From NCBI GenBank assembly GCA_028752905.1, contig JAQNBH010000017.1, positions 33,307,908 to 33,371,907 on the forward strand: 64,000 nucleotides of DNA, read 5' to 3'. The notes beneath the pieces were generated by a model, which saw only the letters and a list, made by a program, of their open reading frames with translations, did no database searches and had not been told where the DNA came from. Source of the DNA: Cladorhizidae sp. MBARI D1340-BT2 (Eukaryota; Porifera; Demospongiae; Poecilosclerida; Cladorhizidae). Every line of letters begins with the position of its first letter. The stretch's first letter is position 1. This document shows, piece after piece, positions 22,316 to 34,707 of the stretch. The position numbers were made by a program, and so were the translations under genes.

Positions 22316-23962
22316 AGTTGTACATATAGCAGTGTGTCTAGTAGATATACATATAGTAGTGTGTCTAGTAGATATACATATAGTAGTGTGTCTAGTAGAT
22401 ATACATATAGTAGTGTGTCTAGTAGATATGCATATAGCAGTGTGTCTAGTAGATATACATATAGCAGTGTGTCTAGTAGATATACATATAGTAGTGTGTC
22501 TAGTAGATATACATATAGCAGTGTGTCTAGTAGATATACATATAGTAGTGTGTCTAGTAGATATACATATAGCAGTGTGTCTAGTAGATATACATATAGC
22601 AGTGTGTCTAGTAGATATACATATAGTAGTGTGTCTAGTAGATATACATATAGCAGTGTGTCTAGTAGATATACATATAGCAGTGTGTCTAGTAGATATA
22701 CATATAGCAGTGTGTCTAGTAGATATACATATAGCAGTGTGTCTAGTAGATATACATATAGCAGTGTGTCTAGTAGATATACATATAGCAGTGTGTCTAG
22801 TAGATATACATATAGCAGTGTGTCTAGTAGATATACATATAGCAGTGTGTCTAGTAGATATACATATAGCAGTGTGTCTAGTAGATATACATATAGCAGT
22901 GTGTCTAGAGGATATACATATAGTAGTGTGTCTAGTAGATATACATATAGCAGTGTGTCTAGTAGATATACATATAGCAGTGTGTCTAGTAGATATACAT
23001 ATAGCAGTGTGTCTAGAGGATATACATATAGTAGTGTGTCTAGTAGATATACATATAGCAGTGTGTCTAGTAGATATACATATAGTAGTGTGTCTAGTAG
23101 ATATACATATAGCAGTGTGTCTAGTAGATATACATATAGTAGTGTGTCTAGTAGATATACATATAGCAGTGTGTCTAGTAGATATACATATAGCAGTGTG
23201 TCTAGTAGATATACATATAGCAGTGTGTCTAGTAGATATACATATAGCAGTGTGTCTAGTAGATATACATATAGCAGTGTGTCTAGTAGATATACATATA
23301 GCAGTGTGTCTAGTAGATATACATATAGTAGTGTGTCTAGTAGATATACATATAGGAGTGTGTCTAGTAGATATACATATAGCAGTGTGTCTAGTAGATA
23401 TACATATAGCAGTGTGTCTAGTAGATATACATATAGCAGTGTGTCTAGTAGATATACATATAGCAGTGTGTCTAGTAGATATACATATAGCAGTGTGTCT
23501 AGTAGATATACATATAGTAGTGTGTCTAGTAGATATACATATAGCAGTGTGTCTAGTAGATATACATATAGTAGTGTGTCTAGTAGATATACATATAGCA
23601 GTGTGTCTAGAGGATATACATATAGTAGTGTGTCTAGTAGATATACATATAGCAGTGTGTCTAGTAGATATACATATAGTAGTGTGTCTAGTAGATATAC
23701 ATATAGTAGTGTGTCTAGTAGATATACATATAGTAGTGTGTCTAGTAGATATACATATAGCAGTGCGTCTAGTAGATATACATATAGCAGTGTGTCTAGT
23801 AGATATACATATAGCAGTGTGTCTAGTAGATATACATATAGCAGTGCGTCTAGTAGATATACATATAGCAGTGTGTCTAGTAGATATACATATAGTAGTA
23901 TGTCTAGTAGATATACATATAGCAGTGTGTCTAGTGGATATACATACAGAAGTGTGTCTAGA
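22316..23962. repeat. 27-base minisatellite, about 61 units, against a splice donor
   Basis: Units of agcagtgtgtctagtagata plus tacatat, very uniform; variants are agcagt/agtagt, taga/agga and gtgtgt/gtgcgt. The length is a multiple of three, and unit-length frames stay open on both strands (SSRYTYSSV on plus, LDTLLYVYL on minus). These frames are artefacts. The uniformity suggests recent expansion or homogenisation. Confidence 0.96.
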
Positions 23963-25082
23963 TGGCTTGTGGTCACTGTATTTTGTGCAGCCAAGTCTAG
24001 TCAACTTTGAAATGAGCCCTTCGCAGGTAAATGTGCATTTTGTTACCTATAACATCCCAAAATTGTAGCTTTATGTTCACTGTGCAATGTGAACTGCAGC
24101 ACAGACCAAAGTGTTACTAGCTGCAGTATATATGGATGTTAACCTCTGCATTCGGAGGTATGTATATAACTGGACAGAGGATGTTGGAAAAATAATCTTG
24201 TAATGTTTATTAATGTGTGCCGTATCTGCTGGGGTAGAGGCGCAGTAGCACCTCTAAAACTTCCTTTCCATTTCATGGCATGACTTTTACATCGAATGTG
24301 TGAATTTGCTGGAATGTAAGTCGCAGTGGCTAAAAATTGTACTGCAGCTAGATGCTATTCTCTCAATTTAATGTGTGTTAAATATCTGGAACTAAGCATA
24401 TGAGCTATACTACAGCCTTGAATTTGCAGCGAAATGCTGTGATAGAAGAGCTGAAAGGGAGTACAAAGTAAGAGAAAAGAGCCAGATTACATCACAATTG
24501 AATTTAGAGTTTTCTCTAGGTCCTGCACGCTGGTCAGTTCTCCATCTGAAAATATTATGGAAATTAATTGTTTAATTTTTCTTTAGGTATGCGTTATTCA
24601 GCAATTGTGTTTAGTAAGCGCATATTCACAGTTAGTACCTGTTTTCTTGCAGGTTTCTTGCAGGTTTGGGCTATATAGCAGTGGGGCACCCGGGATATTT
24701 TTTTATTTTTTTCACTCCTTTTATTTGACAGTTCTCACCCAATTTTAAGTGGCATCCCAGAGAAAGCTGGCTTAAAATGATAATATCAACTGTTAACCCC
24801 TGCCAAGATGTTAGGTCTAATAAGGTGTTATGTGCAGTCGTATTTCCCCCCTCTAAATGAGGTGCGTGCTTGTAATGGTAAAAATATTCCTATGACTAAG
24901 CACGCCTAACTGCTTCAGCTAGAATACAACTATTCAATTTTTTGTAACTGGAAGGAAAAAAACTTGCCACTGGAAGTTACTAAGTCTTCTATAGCTAATC
25001 AAGGTAGGGGAATTAAATGAATAGTGGATGATAAAGGGATATCACTACATGTGGCTTATTTTGTCTTGCATTCATTCTGTAG
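23963..25082. other. Intron sequence, no gene seen
   Basis: Unique AT-rich sequence between the two halves of C2 number 2. No exon or RNA gene recognised. Confidence 0.5.
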
Positions 25083-25244
25083 TATCGAGCAGTGTCGTCC
25101 ATCGAACTGAGTACACAAATTTTATGGCTAAGTGTATGGGACTGGGACAGGTTTGGGAGGAACCAGTTTCTAGGTGAAGTACGAATCCCCTTCTCTTCAT
25201 TGGATCTCTCTGACCCAACGGAGCATTGGCACACTCTACTGGAG
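25083..25244 (+). CDS. C2 domain, second half (C2 number 2)
   Basis: The exon is 162 bases (54 codons), phase 0, the same length as 15663-15824. Acceptor cattctgtag, donor gtatac. The product starts YRAVSSIELSTQILWLSVWD and has WDRFGRNQFLGEVRIPF, then HWHTLLE. Loop-3 acidic residues are kept (VWDWD). It pairs with 21998-22306 to form a complete C2A-like domain. Confidence 0.9.
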
Positions 25245-25382
25245 GTATACATCAATATAAATATTTTAGCACTCAAAACCTATGCAGCATTCATGATTAT
25301 AGCCCCAGCATCATATAGCTATTGTCCAAATAGCCTGCACTATCTTACTTATGTATAATTCATTGATAATTGTGATTTGTAG

Positions 25383-25913
25383 AGTGAAACTGAAGAAGAT
25401 GGAGCAGTTTACAGGGGAGAGTTACGCTTGTCATTGAAAATGGAATTAATTCAAAGCAAGAAAGGGAAACACAAAGGAATCATACACATGAACATCAAGG
25501 AAGCCAAAGATTTATATCATCCTGGCTCCAAGCCAAAAGCTGATGGTTTTGTCAGGTGCTACCTATTGCCAGACAAGAGCTCTTCAGGCAAGAGGAAGAC
25601 AGGTGTAATCAAGAATACTGACAATCCTGTCTGGGAAGAAGTGCACACCTTTGAGAAGACCAACCTGGATGAGCTGGCTGCTGAGAAGGTGCTGGAAGTG
25701 ACAGTGTGGGACTTCAACAAGGGATCCAGCAGTGAGTTTATTGGTGGGCTTCGTCTTGGCCCTGCTCCTCGAACAGGTGCAAAGGAGTGGATGGATAGTA
25801 TCGGTGATGAGGTACGTCATTGGGAAGCAGTCCTGGCCAGGCCTGGGGAGTGGATCGAATTCACTCATACACTGAGGATGACTATGGATTATCGGAATTT
25901 AGGCATTGACTAA
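25383..25913 (+). CDS. Terminal C2B-like domain exon, ends in stop
   Basis: One exon encodes the whole last C2 domain and the stop TAA (25911-25913). It has VYRGELRLSLKMELIQSKKG, then IHMNIKEAKDLYHPG, ADGFVRCYLLPDKSSSGKRK, DNPVWEEVHTF, LEVTVWDFNKG and the C-terminal KEWMDSIGDEVRHWEAVLA with GEWIEFTHTLR. The end, in which W-M/L-D-S precedes H/L-W and a final W-V/I-E segment, is characteristic of Slp/SYTL C2B domains rather than classic synaptotagmins. Loop-3 Asp residues are partly replaced (VWDFNKG), so Ca2+-independent lipid or membrane binding is more likely. In animals, Slp proteins link Rab27 to exocytosis. No Rab-binding N-terminal domain was seen here. Confidence 0.93.
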   Translation, partial: SETEEDGAVYRGELRLSLKMELIQSKKGKHKGIIHMNIKEAKDLYHPGSKPKADGFVRCYLLPDKSSSGKRKTGVIKNTDNPVWEEVHTFEKTNLDELAAEKVLEVTVWDFNKGSSSEFIGGLRLGPAPRTGAKEWMDSIGDEVRHWEAVLARPGEWIEFTHTLRMTMDYRNLGID

Positions 25914-26429
25914 CATTCATTGCTCAATTTTCAAGCAATACAACAATCATTATATTACAACTGTGGTAATATTTGAAACGTGACTAGAGAGTTGTTGGAG
26001 TGATTTGTATTCTGAATTTTCATGATGCATGTATTAAGATCTAACTTGTGTATATATAAAAGAGGACGTGGAATTCTTTAACTGCTAAGAATTCCAGCGG
26101 GAGCCTTGGTTGATAACTCAAAGGGGCTCATTGTGAGTAACTTTTCACAAGGAAGGGCATGGGCGTGTTAGATTGGGATAGGAGTTCCCCTAGGGTGTAA
26201 ATGGTTATTATTGAATGACATTGTTGGACAGTCGGACAGTCAGCCATTTTGTTTAGGGATATACCTGCACATGTGCTTTTCACATTCCTGATGTTAACAC
26301 ACAAATGGAAAATGAACTCGATAGCCGAAGTTAATCATGAGCTTGACATAATCAATTGTCTCATGGAAGAAAAAGAGTTAGCAGATCTAATGGGATATGA
26401 GTGAGTTCCAAAGCGTAACAGGCATAGGG

Positions 26430-26435
26430 AATAAA
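26430..26435 (+). promoter_or_regulatory. Candidate polyadenylation signal AATAAA
   Basis: The first clear AATAAA after the stop at 25913, 517 bases downstream. Other, nearer variants may be used. Confidence 0.3.
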
Positions 26436-26829
26436 AGAAGAACTCGTTAGCTGACATGCGGGAGAAAGGAATTAGAGGGTTAGACAGATAGTAGTGGAGA
26501 GACAAGTTGGAGCTGATTGGATGCAGTTTGGAGGGAAGTGGATGTGGTTGCGTAGAGTAAAAGGAGAGTGGCCTGTCACATGGTCACGTGTGTTTGTGAG
26601 AGTAGGTTGTTGACGAGGGGGAGGTGTGGTCAGAAGTCCACTGATGATGTTAGTGCAAACTGCTGGCTACATTCAAGAGATTTGGAGTTGAGGAAAAGGA
26701 AGGAAGAGCACACAGAGAGGAGCAGTCAATTGGATGTACCAGGTTAGTGTCCGAGAAGTGTACAAGTAGATCATTTGTGGCCTGAAATTGTGTACAAGCT
26801 GCCACCACAGACATACCATGTGTTCCCGA

Positions 26830-27362
26830 CTGCCTTCATTCAGTTTAATCTGGCCTTGATATATACATGTAATGACAGGAGTGGTGTTTAATCTGGCCTT
26901 GATATATATATACATGTAATGACAGGAGTGGTGTTTAATCTGGCCTTGATATATATACACATGTAATGACAGGAGCGGTGTTTAATCTGGCCTTGATATA
27001 TACACATGTAATGACAGGAGTGGTGTTTAATCTGGCCTTGATATATATATATACACATGTAATGACAGGGTGGTGTTTAATCTGGCCTTGATATATACAC
27101 ATGTAATGACAGGAGTGGTGTTTAATCTGGCCTTGATATATACACATGTAATGACAGGAGTGGTGTTTAATCTGGCCTTGATATATATATACACATGTAA
27201 TGACAGGAGTGGTGTTTAATCTGGCCTTGATATATACACATGTAATGACAGGAGTGGTGTTTAATCTGGCCTTGATATATTATATATACACATGTAATGA
27301 CAGGAGTGGTGTTTAATCTGGCCTTGATATATATACACATGTAATGACAGGAGTGGTGTTAT
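26830..27362. repeat. About 46-52-base minisatellite with variable (TA)n
   Basis: About eleven units of acatgtaatgacaggagtgg, tgtttaatctggccttgata and a (TA)n stretch of changing length. The design, a constant block plus a variable TA spacer, is the same as in the 0-2.3 kb array, but the sequence is unrelated. Confidence 0.94.
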
Positions 27363-27490
27363 TATTGAACATGTGGTGCCATATGAATGCTCATCTAGAC
27401 AGGGTGTGACCACTGGTCATTTACTTATTATTGATGTGAAGATTCCAGGAGAGGTGAGAGGAAGTCCTTCATAAATATGTAAATGAAGGG

Positions 27491-29271
27491 ATGAGTTCAA
27501 GGGCAGTATCTACTACATGTAGTAGTAGTAGTCAATGAGGTGGTCGTCAGCAAAGCTGTAGGGGTGGTCGTGCTCGATGCAGTAGAGGTGGCCGTGCTCG
27601 ATGCAGTAGAGGTGGCCGAGGAGCCTTGTCTACTTCTGGTAGCTGTTCTGTAACTTCTCCACCTGGCATTTCTGCAGTTGGTTTGGCAACCTTGGCTAGC
27701 TCGTTGGCCTCTCCAGTTGGCAACTGGACAAAGGAAGAAGCGACCCATACCGGGTATAGTTACACCTTGACCCCCGGCCCAACCTCTCCTGAAATTACAC
27801 CAACTTCCTCTGCCTCTAGCCTGTTCTTTAGGTATTTCACTGAGGATGTGTGGGATCTCTTAGTGAGACAAACAAACCACTATGCAGATACACGGGTTGT
27901 TACTCCGCGGGCTCGTCCTTGTTCAGGTGTTACCAAGGACGAAATGAAGGCATTTCTGGGAATGTTGATTTACATGGGTGTCTTGAAGTTTTCTAGGATA
28001 ACCATGTATTGGTCAACTTCTGACATGCATTTGGAGACCCCTGGAATTAGCTGTATCATGTCCCGAACAGGTTTGCCCAAATATTCCGTTTTTTCCATCT
28101 TGCTGACAATCGGCTAGCAGTAGCTACCTACTTTCCAACCTGGCCGTGTCCGCCTTTTCAAAGTGTGTCCCTTGCTAGATTTGTTATTGCCAAAATTTTC
28201 TTCAGAGTACACTCTTCACCAGCAGGTTGCCATAGATGAAGCCATGATCCCCTTCAAAGGGAGGCTTGGCATAAAGACAAGCCACTAAATGGCTTTTGTT
28301 CTTGCTGACTCAACAAATGGCTATGTCAGCAATCTGCAGATGTATACTGGCAAGGCCTACTGTAGGTCCTCCAACCAACACAGATATTCGGTTGTGTTCA
28401 AGGGTTGTTCTTGAGTTGTTGGAAGGGCTAGAATTCAGTGGACATCAAGTCTACACTGATAATTACTATACTAGTCCAATGCTGTATCTCACACTCTACA
28501 ATAAGGGGTTAGGATGCATGTGGTACAGCTCGAATAAACAAGCGTTTCTTCCCCAAAGAACTAGCTACTGTTGCCTCTGTAAAAAAAACAGAGGTTATTA
28601 TGACTATTCTTCCAATAGGCCTCTACTTGGGTTGACAAGCGAACAATCTATTTCCTCTCCACATTCCACCCAGCTATGCCACCTGCTCAAGTGAAGAGGA
28701 GGAAAATAGATGGCATGCAGGAGAAAGTTAGTTGTCCTCCTTGCCTGGTTGACTACCAGGCATACATGAGAGGGGTGGACAGGGGTGATCAGTTGCAAAC
28801 CTATTACAACATAGGTAGGCGGTCACGAAAGTGGTGGAAAAAACTGTTTGCCTACCTAGTGGAATGCTCACCGCTCAATAGCTATGTGCCAGATTCCCAC
28901 GTTCGTCCGCTTGAGCACAAGGAAACTGGGAGCAAGAAGCGAGACTTCTTGAAGTTTCAGGTGGAAGTGGCCAATGAGTTAGTTGGGAGTTTCTCCTCAC
29001 GGCAACGGGCTGGTCATTCCATTCACAGCAACATCAGCGTCTTGATTGCCTCAATAGGAACCTCAACCACACTCCATGCCAGGTTGCCAAGAAAAATAAT
29101 TGTGTCGTCTGCATGCATATTATGAGGCAGAATATGCTTCCATCAGTTGGTTGTCAGCATGAGAGCAGAATAATCTGCAAACACTGCAAAGTCACCTTTG
29201 TGTGTTGGAGGAAACAAACAAACTGTTTTGAGGCCTACCACAACCTGATTGACTATACCTATTCCAAGTGA
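27491..29271 (+). pseudogene. piggyBac-type transposase, broken
   Basis: Starts at an ATG (27491) but has TGA after fifteen codons, probably CGA to TGA, in an Arg/Gly/Cys-rich N terminus. Then FFRYFTEDVWDLLVRQTNHY and TKDEMKAFLGMLIYMGVLKF match the DDE_Tnp_1_7 (piggyBac) N domain. The catalytic regions follow: VAIDEAMIPFKGR near 28230 (first Asp), VYTDNYYTSPM near 28455 (second Asp) and MRGVDRGDQLQTYYNIGRRS near 28770 (third Asp). The C-terminal Cys-rich finger has CVVCMH, ICKHCK and CFEAYHN, with stop at 29271. Several frame changes lie between 28120 and 28680. The three Asp residues survive, but the gene is disrupted. Confidence 0.88.
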
Positions 29272-29589
29272 TTGTTCTTACTCTATCATCTTCATCTCAG
29301 ATTCTCTGAACTGCACTGTATATAATAGTTATCTGTAGAGTGTGTCTGTCACGTAAAAGAAAGAAAAAAGATGTTCTTTTATTGATAAACAAGTATAATT
29401 CAAACAAGTATAATTCTATATAATAATATTCATGTTTGTGGTTGGTTTGTGGTTACATTTGTGGTTTGTAAATTTACCACCCTATTTGTAAACAATGGTG
29501 CTATCACATATCTTAATTACAAGGGGCACATATGCATTCCTGATTTTATATAGATTTTTAACTGAAATTGTTATTTTCTTTCTGGAATT

Positions 29590-29608
29590 CATCCGTGAAA
29601 GGGTTAAG
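29590..29608 (+). mobile_element. Possible piggyBac right terminus at TTAA
   Basis: The sequence ccgtgaaagggTTAA ends about 330 bases after the transposase stop. piggyBac elements end in GGG next to a TTAA target and their inverted ends start CCCTTT, which fits. No matching left end was found. Confidence 0.4.
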
Positions 29609-29939
29609 TGCATTTCCAAACTTCTTCTCAAAATACTGATATGCAGGTTGCATGCAAGGCTTGGCATAATCAATCAACTGCTGCTGCTGAGTAGGCCTGC
29701 CACCTGATAAAAAAAAATTGGGATGGCATTAACATTATGTTAGTAAGCAGTCTTGAAGCTTGCTTATTTTTTCATATGCACTATTAAAACCAAGTGCTCC
29801 ATCTACCTTAAAGTTTATAGGTAGACTTCACAAAACTTTCTCTTATCAATAGTGATATATAGCAAGCAAGCTCCATCTGTAGTTTTCTATTGACAGGAGC
29901 ATCTGTTGAAATTTAACTTTAGAAGGTGGTTGGTCTTCA

Positions 29940-30460
29940 CTGTCAAAAAAATCCTGATATAGCTATCCCCAAAGGTCCCATGGATATGCTTCATTACCTC
30001 CCACTTGGACCACCATCGAGTGGTTGAATACGATGGCGGTAAAAGACCAGGCAAGTTTATATTTAGGACTCCTGCCGATCATGTGTTCTCCAACATGGTC
30101 AATAGTATACAAGAAACAATCAATGTCTAAAATTTTAGGAAAAACTATTTTTAATGTGTGAACTGCAGCAGAATTCACTGATTTGAGGTCCCGATACATG
30201 CTAGTACCATGTCTGAATGAATACCCAATTCCATAGACAAACAATGAGTTACCAAGCAAGTTCTTTGCCAGTCAAGCTCTTTACTAATAGCATTAGTCGT
30301 ACCACATGATATTTGCAAATTCCACAATAACACAATAATCTGGGCTTTTATGCTCTTCTGCTCCTGCTTAAGAAGAAATGGTATTAATTCATGCAAATAG
30401 TCACAACTAGTGAGTCTAAACAAAATTTTCTTCCAAGATTTCACGATTGCAGTCTAGAGA
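29940..30460 (-). pseudogene. Remnant of a transposase-like protein
   Basis: The minus strand reads SAAVHTLKIVFPKILDIDCF and LYTIDHVGEH, then SPKYKLAW, then after a frame change TTRWWSKWEVMKHIHGTFGD. This order (a D-I-x-C-F/Y-x-H-T-I/L-D-H/R-V-G-E segment, S-H-S-P-K, then T-R-W-W-S-x-W-E-V) recurs in transposon-derived proteins of corals and sponges that I remember without a reliable family name. Frame breaks and the absence of other domains show that it is dead. Confidence 0.5.
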
Positions 30461-31265
30461 GATCTGCCACCATGAAAGCTGTTAGACTTTGACACAATAA
30501 ACATGGACACAGTCAAAACTGGCGGGGTTTCACCGGATGGATTATCTTCTTTATCATAAACTTGAAGCATATCAGCTATGCTTCTCTCCACCTTCTCCTT
30601 AGCTTCTATGTACCTGTATTTCCCAAGCTGCATGCTTTGCTGAGCTTATATAATACTCTTTCACAGAAAGTGTTTCTCTACAAGCATTACAAAAGAGCTT
30701 TTTTCAGAAATAATTCTAAGGACTCATTAAGGTACTCTTTAAGTCTGGTTTGGGAGAAATGGAATGGGTTTTCCTAGCAATTGCTCCTTTACACACACAT
30801 CTTCCTGCCAATAGGAGGATTAGTTTTGACCTTCCATTTTCCTGCTAGTGATATATAGACTGGGACTTTTCAGCCTGTCCAGAAGACTAGCAATATTAAT
30901 ACTGCTATTATCACAAACTTTTAGAGGAGTCACTAGACTCATTATCCACTCCTGTAAGCTCTGTTTTAACAATTTCAAAGGTACTTTCTTCTTCAAGGCT
31001 TGCCATATTGCTAAGTCGATTCCAACAACCTTTTATGTGGACAAGCTGCTGGTTGCTGAAAATGTGTTGATACATCATAGTGCCTAATGAGTAATGATTC
31101 CCAAAATTTCTCCATTATTCAGAATAATTCTCTCAAATTCCAGAGAGCACACCTTTATTCTCAAAATTATGCTAGCATAATCTACAGGAACCTAATCCAA
31201 TAACCATTTTAAAATTAAATAGATTTGCCTTACAGAAATAACTATCATAGATATTACTGTTACTA
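30461..31265. other. Sequence beside the transposase remnant, no gene seen
   Basis: Probably the 5' part of the same element on the minus strand, but no motif supports it. Confidence 0.3.
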
Positions 31266-31274
31266 TGTTTATTA

Positions 31275-33300
31275 CTAGGAAACAAACTAGTCACTTCTTG
31301 GTACAAAAACGTGCAGCTGCCTTGCTAACTCAGTTCAGTTCGACTCAATATTGTACATGCACAAGTGTATTTATGGCATTGATGACCATTGACTGATTTC
31401 TGGTTGTTTCGCTGAATAATTTGCCATTGCAATGTATTGGACAGTTTGGAGTCTTCTGGTACAATGGGGAAAAAGTAGACGATACCTAGAAAGATATATA
31501 GAAGATCCCAAGGAATAATTTCAGAGGAAACCTACTGATATACATGCATCATAAGTAGTTACCAGGTTTTGCTGAAGATCTACATTATTAACTAATGTGA
31601 GCTTCTGAGGAAACCTACTGATATACATTGCATCATAAGTAGTTACCAGGTTTTGCTGAAGATCTACATTATAACTAATGTAAGCTTCTGATGAAACCTA
31701 CTATATACGTGCATCATAAGTAGTTACCAGGTTTTGCTGAAGATCTATAATGTAAGCTTCTGAGGAAACCTACTGATATATTACATACATCATAAGTAGC
31801 TATATAGTTACCAGGTTTTGCTGAAGATCTACTAATGTAAGAAACCTACTGCATCATAAGTAGTTACCAGGTTTTGCTGAAGATCTACATTATTAACTAA
31901 TGTAAGCTTCTGAGGAAACCTACTGATATACGTGCATCATAAGTAGTTACCAGGTTTTGCTGAAGATCTACATTATTAACTAATGTAAGCTTCTGAGGAA
32001 ATCAACTATCATTTCTCGGTACAAAAACATACAGTTACTTGATAACTGAGCTCAATTACACTCGATATTACACATACACAAGCGTGTTGATGACATGTAT
32101 GACCTTTACTGATTTTCAGGTGTTTTGCTGAATTGAGAAACGGCTTAGTCGTTGTAATTCATTGAGGAGTTTGGAATCTTCTGAGTGTAAAATCAGTCAG
32201 GGATATAGCTAGAAGGTTCTCGGCCAAGTTAATTTTAAAAGCTGTCGATAATCACCTATGTGATGAGACAAAAATCTGCTAAAGTTTGTAGAAAGTAAAC
32301 ATCAGGAATATCGTGTAGTTCTTCATCATCGTCAACAAGTAATGGATGGCCATGGAAGAGTAGGGACAGCAACCTAGGGTGGTACTCACGAGAAGCTGCT
32401 GCAGCAATAGAAAAAGAGAAGAGGTCCTTTAAATGAAGAAAGATTGCAAAGCAATCAGGAGAGAAATGCTGATGCCAAGCTTTTGTTTTTGTCATGCCCC
32501 CAACCAGGGCAGATACAATGTCCACACTTGAATACACGTTGTATATTTGGATTGATCCAGGGGGGATGAGGTGGGTCAGGAATATCCCATACCAGTGGAT
32601 GGATATTTCTGCTAATGTTCATAAAAAATGATAGGAAAGTTGAGTTAGGAAAGTTGCAGTCTAATATACTGATGAAATGTTAATATGTTTTATTTGGGTA
32701 GCCCTCACAAGAGAGTTGGATGGAAAAGTTGGCATATATTGCCATGAATGACATGCGTATTTATCTAGTGCTATTCCCTATATTAATCTGACCAATGCTT
32801 TTAAGAGCCTGTATCTCCATTTTGGCAACTTTTTGGAATTTTGGCTGATGTTGACCCTCAAAACACTTCAAGTACTTTTAATCCTTCACAAAGGTCGTAA
32901 TCTGGCAGACCTCCCTGAAAAGCCCTGCTTACATTAGTTAATAATGTAGATCTTCAGCAAAACCAGATAACTACTTATGATGCACGTATATGAGTAGGTT
33001 TCCTCAGAAGTTGACTCTTGTATATATATATATAGCATTAGTTACTTGTAGGATTATTAGGTTACTAGATTAGATATCACAAACACTACAGCCTCCCTAT
33101 ATATATACCCAGTCCTATATAGAGTCTATTATTAAGCAGTAGAGAACAGCTATTTAAATAACAGTTACTATAATATGGTTAATTAGCACTAGTAGAAGAA
33201 GCTTACTCTTGTGAGCCATACCATAAACTAACAGCACAGAACTGAGCTGAGTCACCGAGCAGCTGCATATTTTCACACCAAAAAGTGATCCGTTGATTTC
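31275..33300. mobile_element. Repeat-rich element with direct and inverted copies
   Basis: A block at 31290-31470 (tacaaaaacgtgcagctgcc, gctaactcagttcagttcga) recurs directly at 32010-32200 and in inverted, diverged form at 33220-33290. Between them lie six to seven copies of an 80-105-base unit with accaggttttgctgaagatc and catcataagtagt (31555-31995). An inverted copy is at 32935-33010. A related block also occurs near 63800. This suggests a fold-back or MITE-like family whose interior expanded in tandem. No transposase and no clean target duplication were found. Confidence 0.6.
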
Positions 33301-34700
33301 CTCAGAAGTTTACTTTGTAAGAATAATAAGAACAGACCTTCAAAAGAACCAGATAACTAGTTATGCAGCATGTCTATGTGTTTAAGATAAGAATGAGGTA
33401 TATATATTGGTTAGTTCTGAAGTCATATATACCAGGTGATTTCTTGTAGGTTGCTTCCTGATTATAAAAACCAAATTAAAAAAAACCAAATGGAAGCAAG
33501 TCCCAAATGGAAGCAAGTTTATTATGCCGATAATGGCTTAGCAAGGGGACAGTAGATAATGTAGACTTGACTGGAACTAAACATATCTGAATGAGTGATG
33601 ATCTTATAGAAGTCATGCCATATCTTCTGAAAGAATAATTGTGTTGATTGAATGGACTTCGTGTCCATTGGAAGGTGGACAGTATCCCTGTGGGAACTTC
33701 TTTAAATCCCTTTGGAGGTGCTCCTGGATGGTTGTTGAAGGCTTTGTTCGTGGCTTATATTAGTTTTTGTTTGCTTAACTCAGCGGTGCCGATTCTTACA
33801 GCAAATCTTGCCATGAGATAATGTTTGCATCTTCAACAGTTAAAAATAGTTCCAAATATGTCAAGCTATAAGTAAAGCAAAATAATTAAGTTGCGAATCA
33901 AGTCTTTGCGCAATAAAGTACTAAGACAATCTCTTTTAGAAGATTAACAGCAAAATTATGTTGCTCATGCTTTCTTCCACCCCTCTGAAGGGTAAGACAT
34001 AATGAACTGGTATTTGAGTATATAAATTTTGGGTACACCTGTTCCAGAGATTTGCAATAGTTTGTGTTGTCAATAACGTCCAGGGCTGAGAGAGGAAGTT
34101 GCATATCAACCAAACCGACTCTTATCCCCCAAACACACTTGCATAATACACCAAGATAAAATGGCCACATACAAATAATGCAACAAACATCAAGCACACT
34201 ATCTTTAAGAATGCTCTGTACTCAGTTTTCTTTCTGACATCTTGAACCTGTCTCGTTCATTTTGGCACATGACCCTAACATCACATGCCCCATGTTGAAT
34301 TGTATTTGCACAAACCACTTTACAGCCAGGAACTCATGCACCAGGTCATTAACCTTTGGATGCAGAGGCAACCAGGTCATTAAATGTATTTTTTGTATGT
34401 GACATAACATAAGTATTGTCTTGTATGCAAAAAGGACTTCCAAGGTAGGTAATAACAAAGGAATACTACAGTAGAGGCGATACAACAATAAAGGCAAAAC
34501 AGCCATAGGGGCACTTGCAATTTATGCAGAAAGTAATCCCAACTGATGAAGCATGAGAAAAACAGGGGGGAAAAACAAGAAGATAATATATAGAATGATG
34601 TGTTATTTGTCACTATTAATCTTTTTTTGCTCTATGGCACTGGCTAGAGTCCTCTCATTGTGTTGAAGGAGGTGGTGCAAAGAATAATAAAACACCTTGG
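33301..34700. other. Intergenic sequence, no gene seen
   Basis: Lies downstream of the minus-strand gene stop (34708). It may hold its 3' untranslated region. No coding family recognised in the short open frames at 33898-34613. Confidence 0.4.
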
Positions 34701-34707
34701 GTTTGAT

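Noticed and set aside
22216..24068. Open frames of about 590 codons on both strands
   Set aside because: They come from the 27-base array in an intron; only the short C2 exon at the left edge is supported.
26070..26095. Left end of the piggyBac element (TTAA plus gaattccag shared with the right end)
   Set aside because: The sequence is a local 9-base palindrome (ggaattctt/aagaattcc) and does not start with CCC; the shared nine bases are probably chance.
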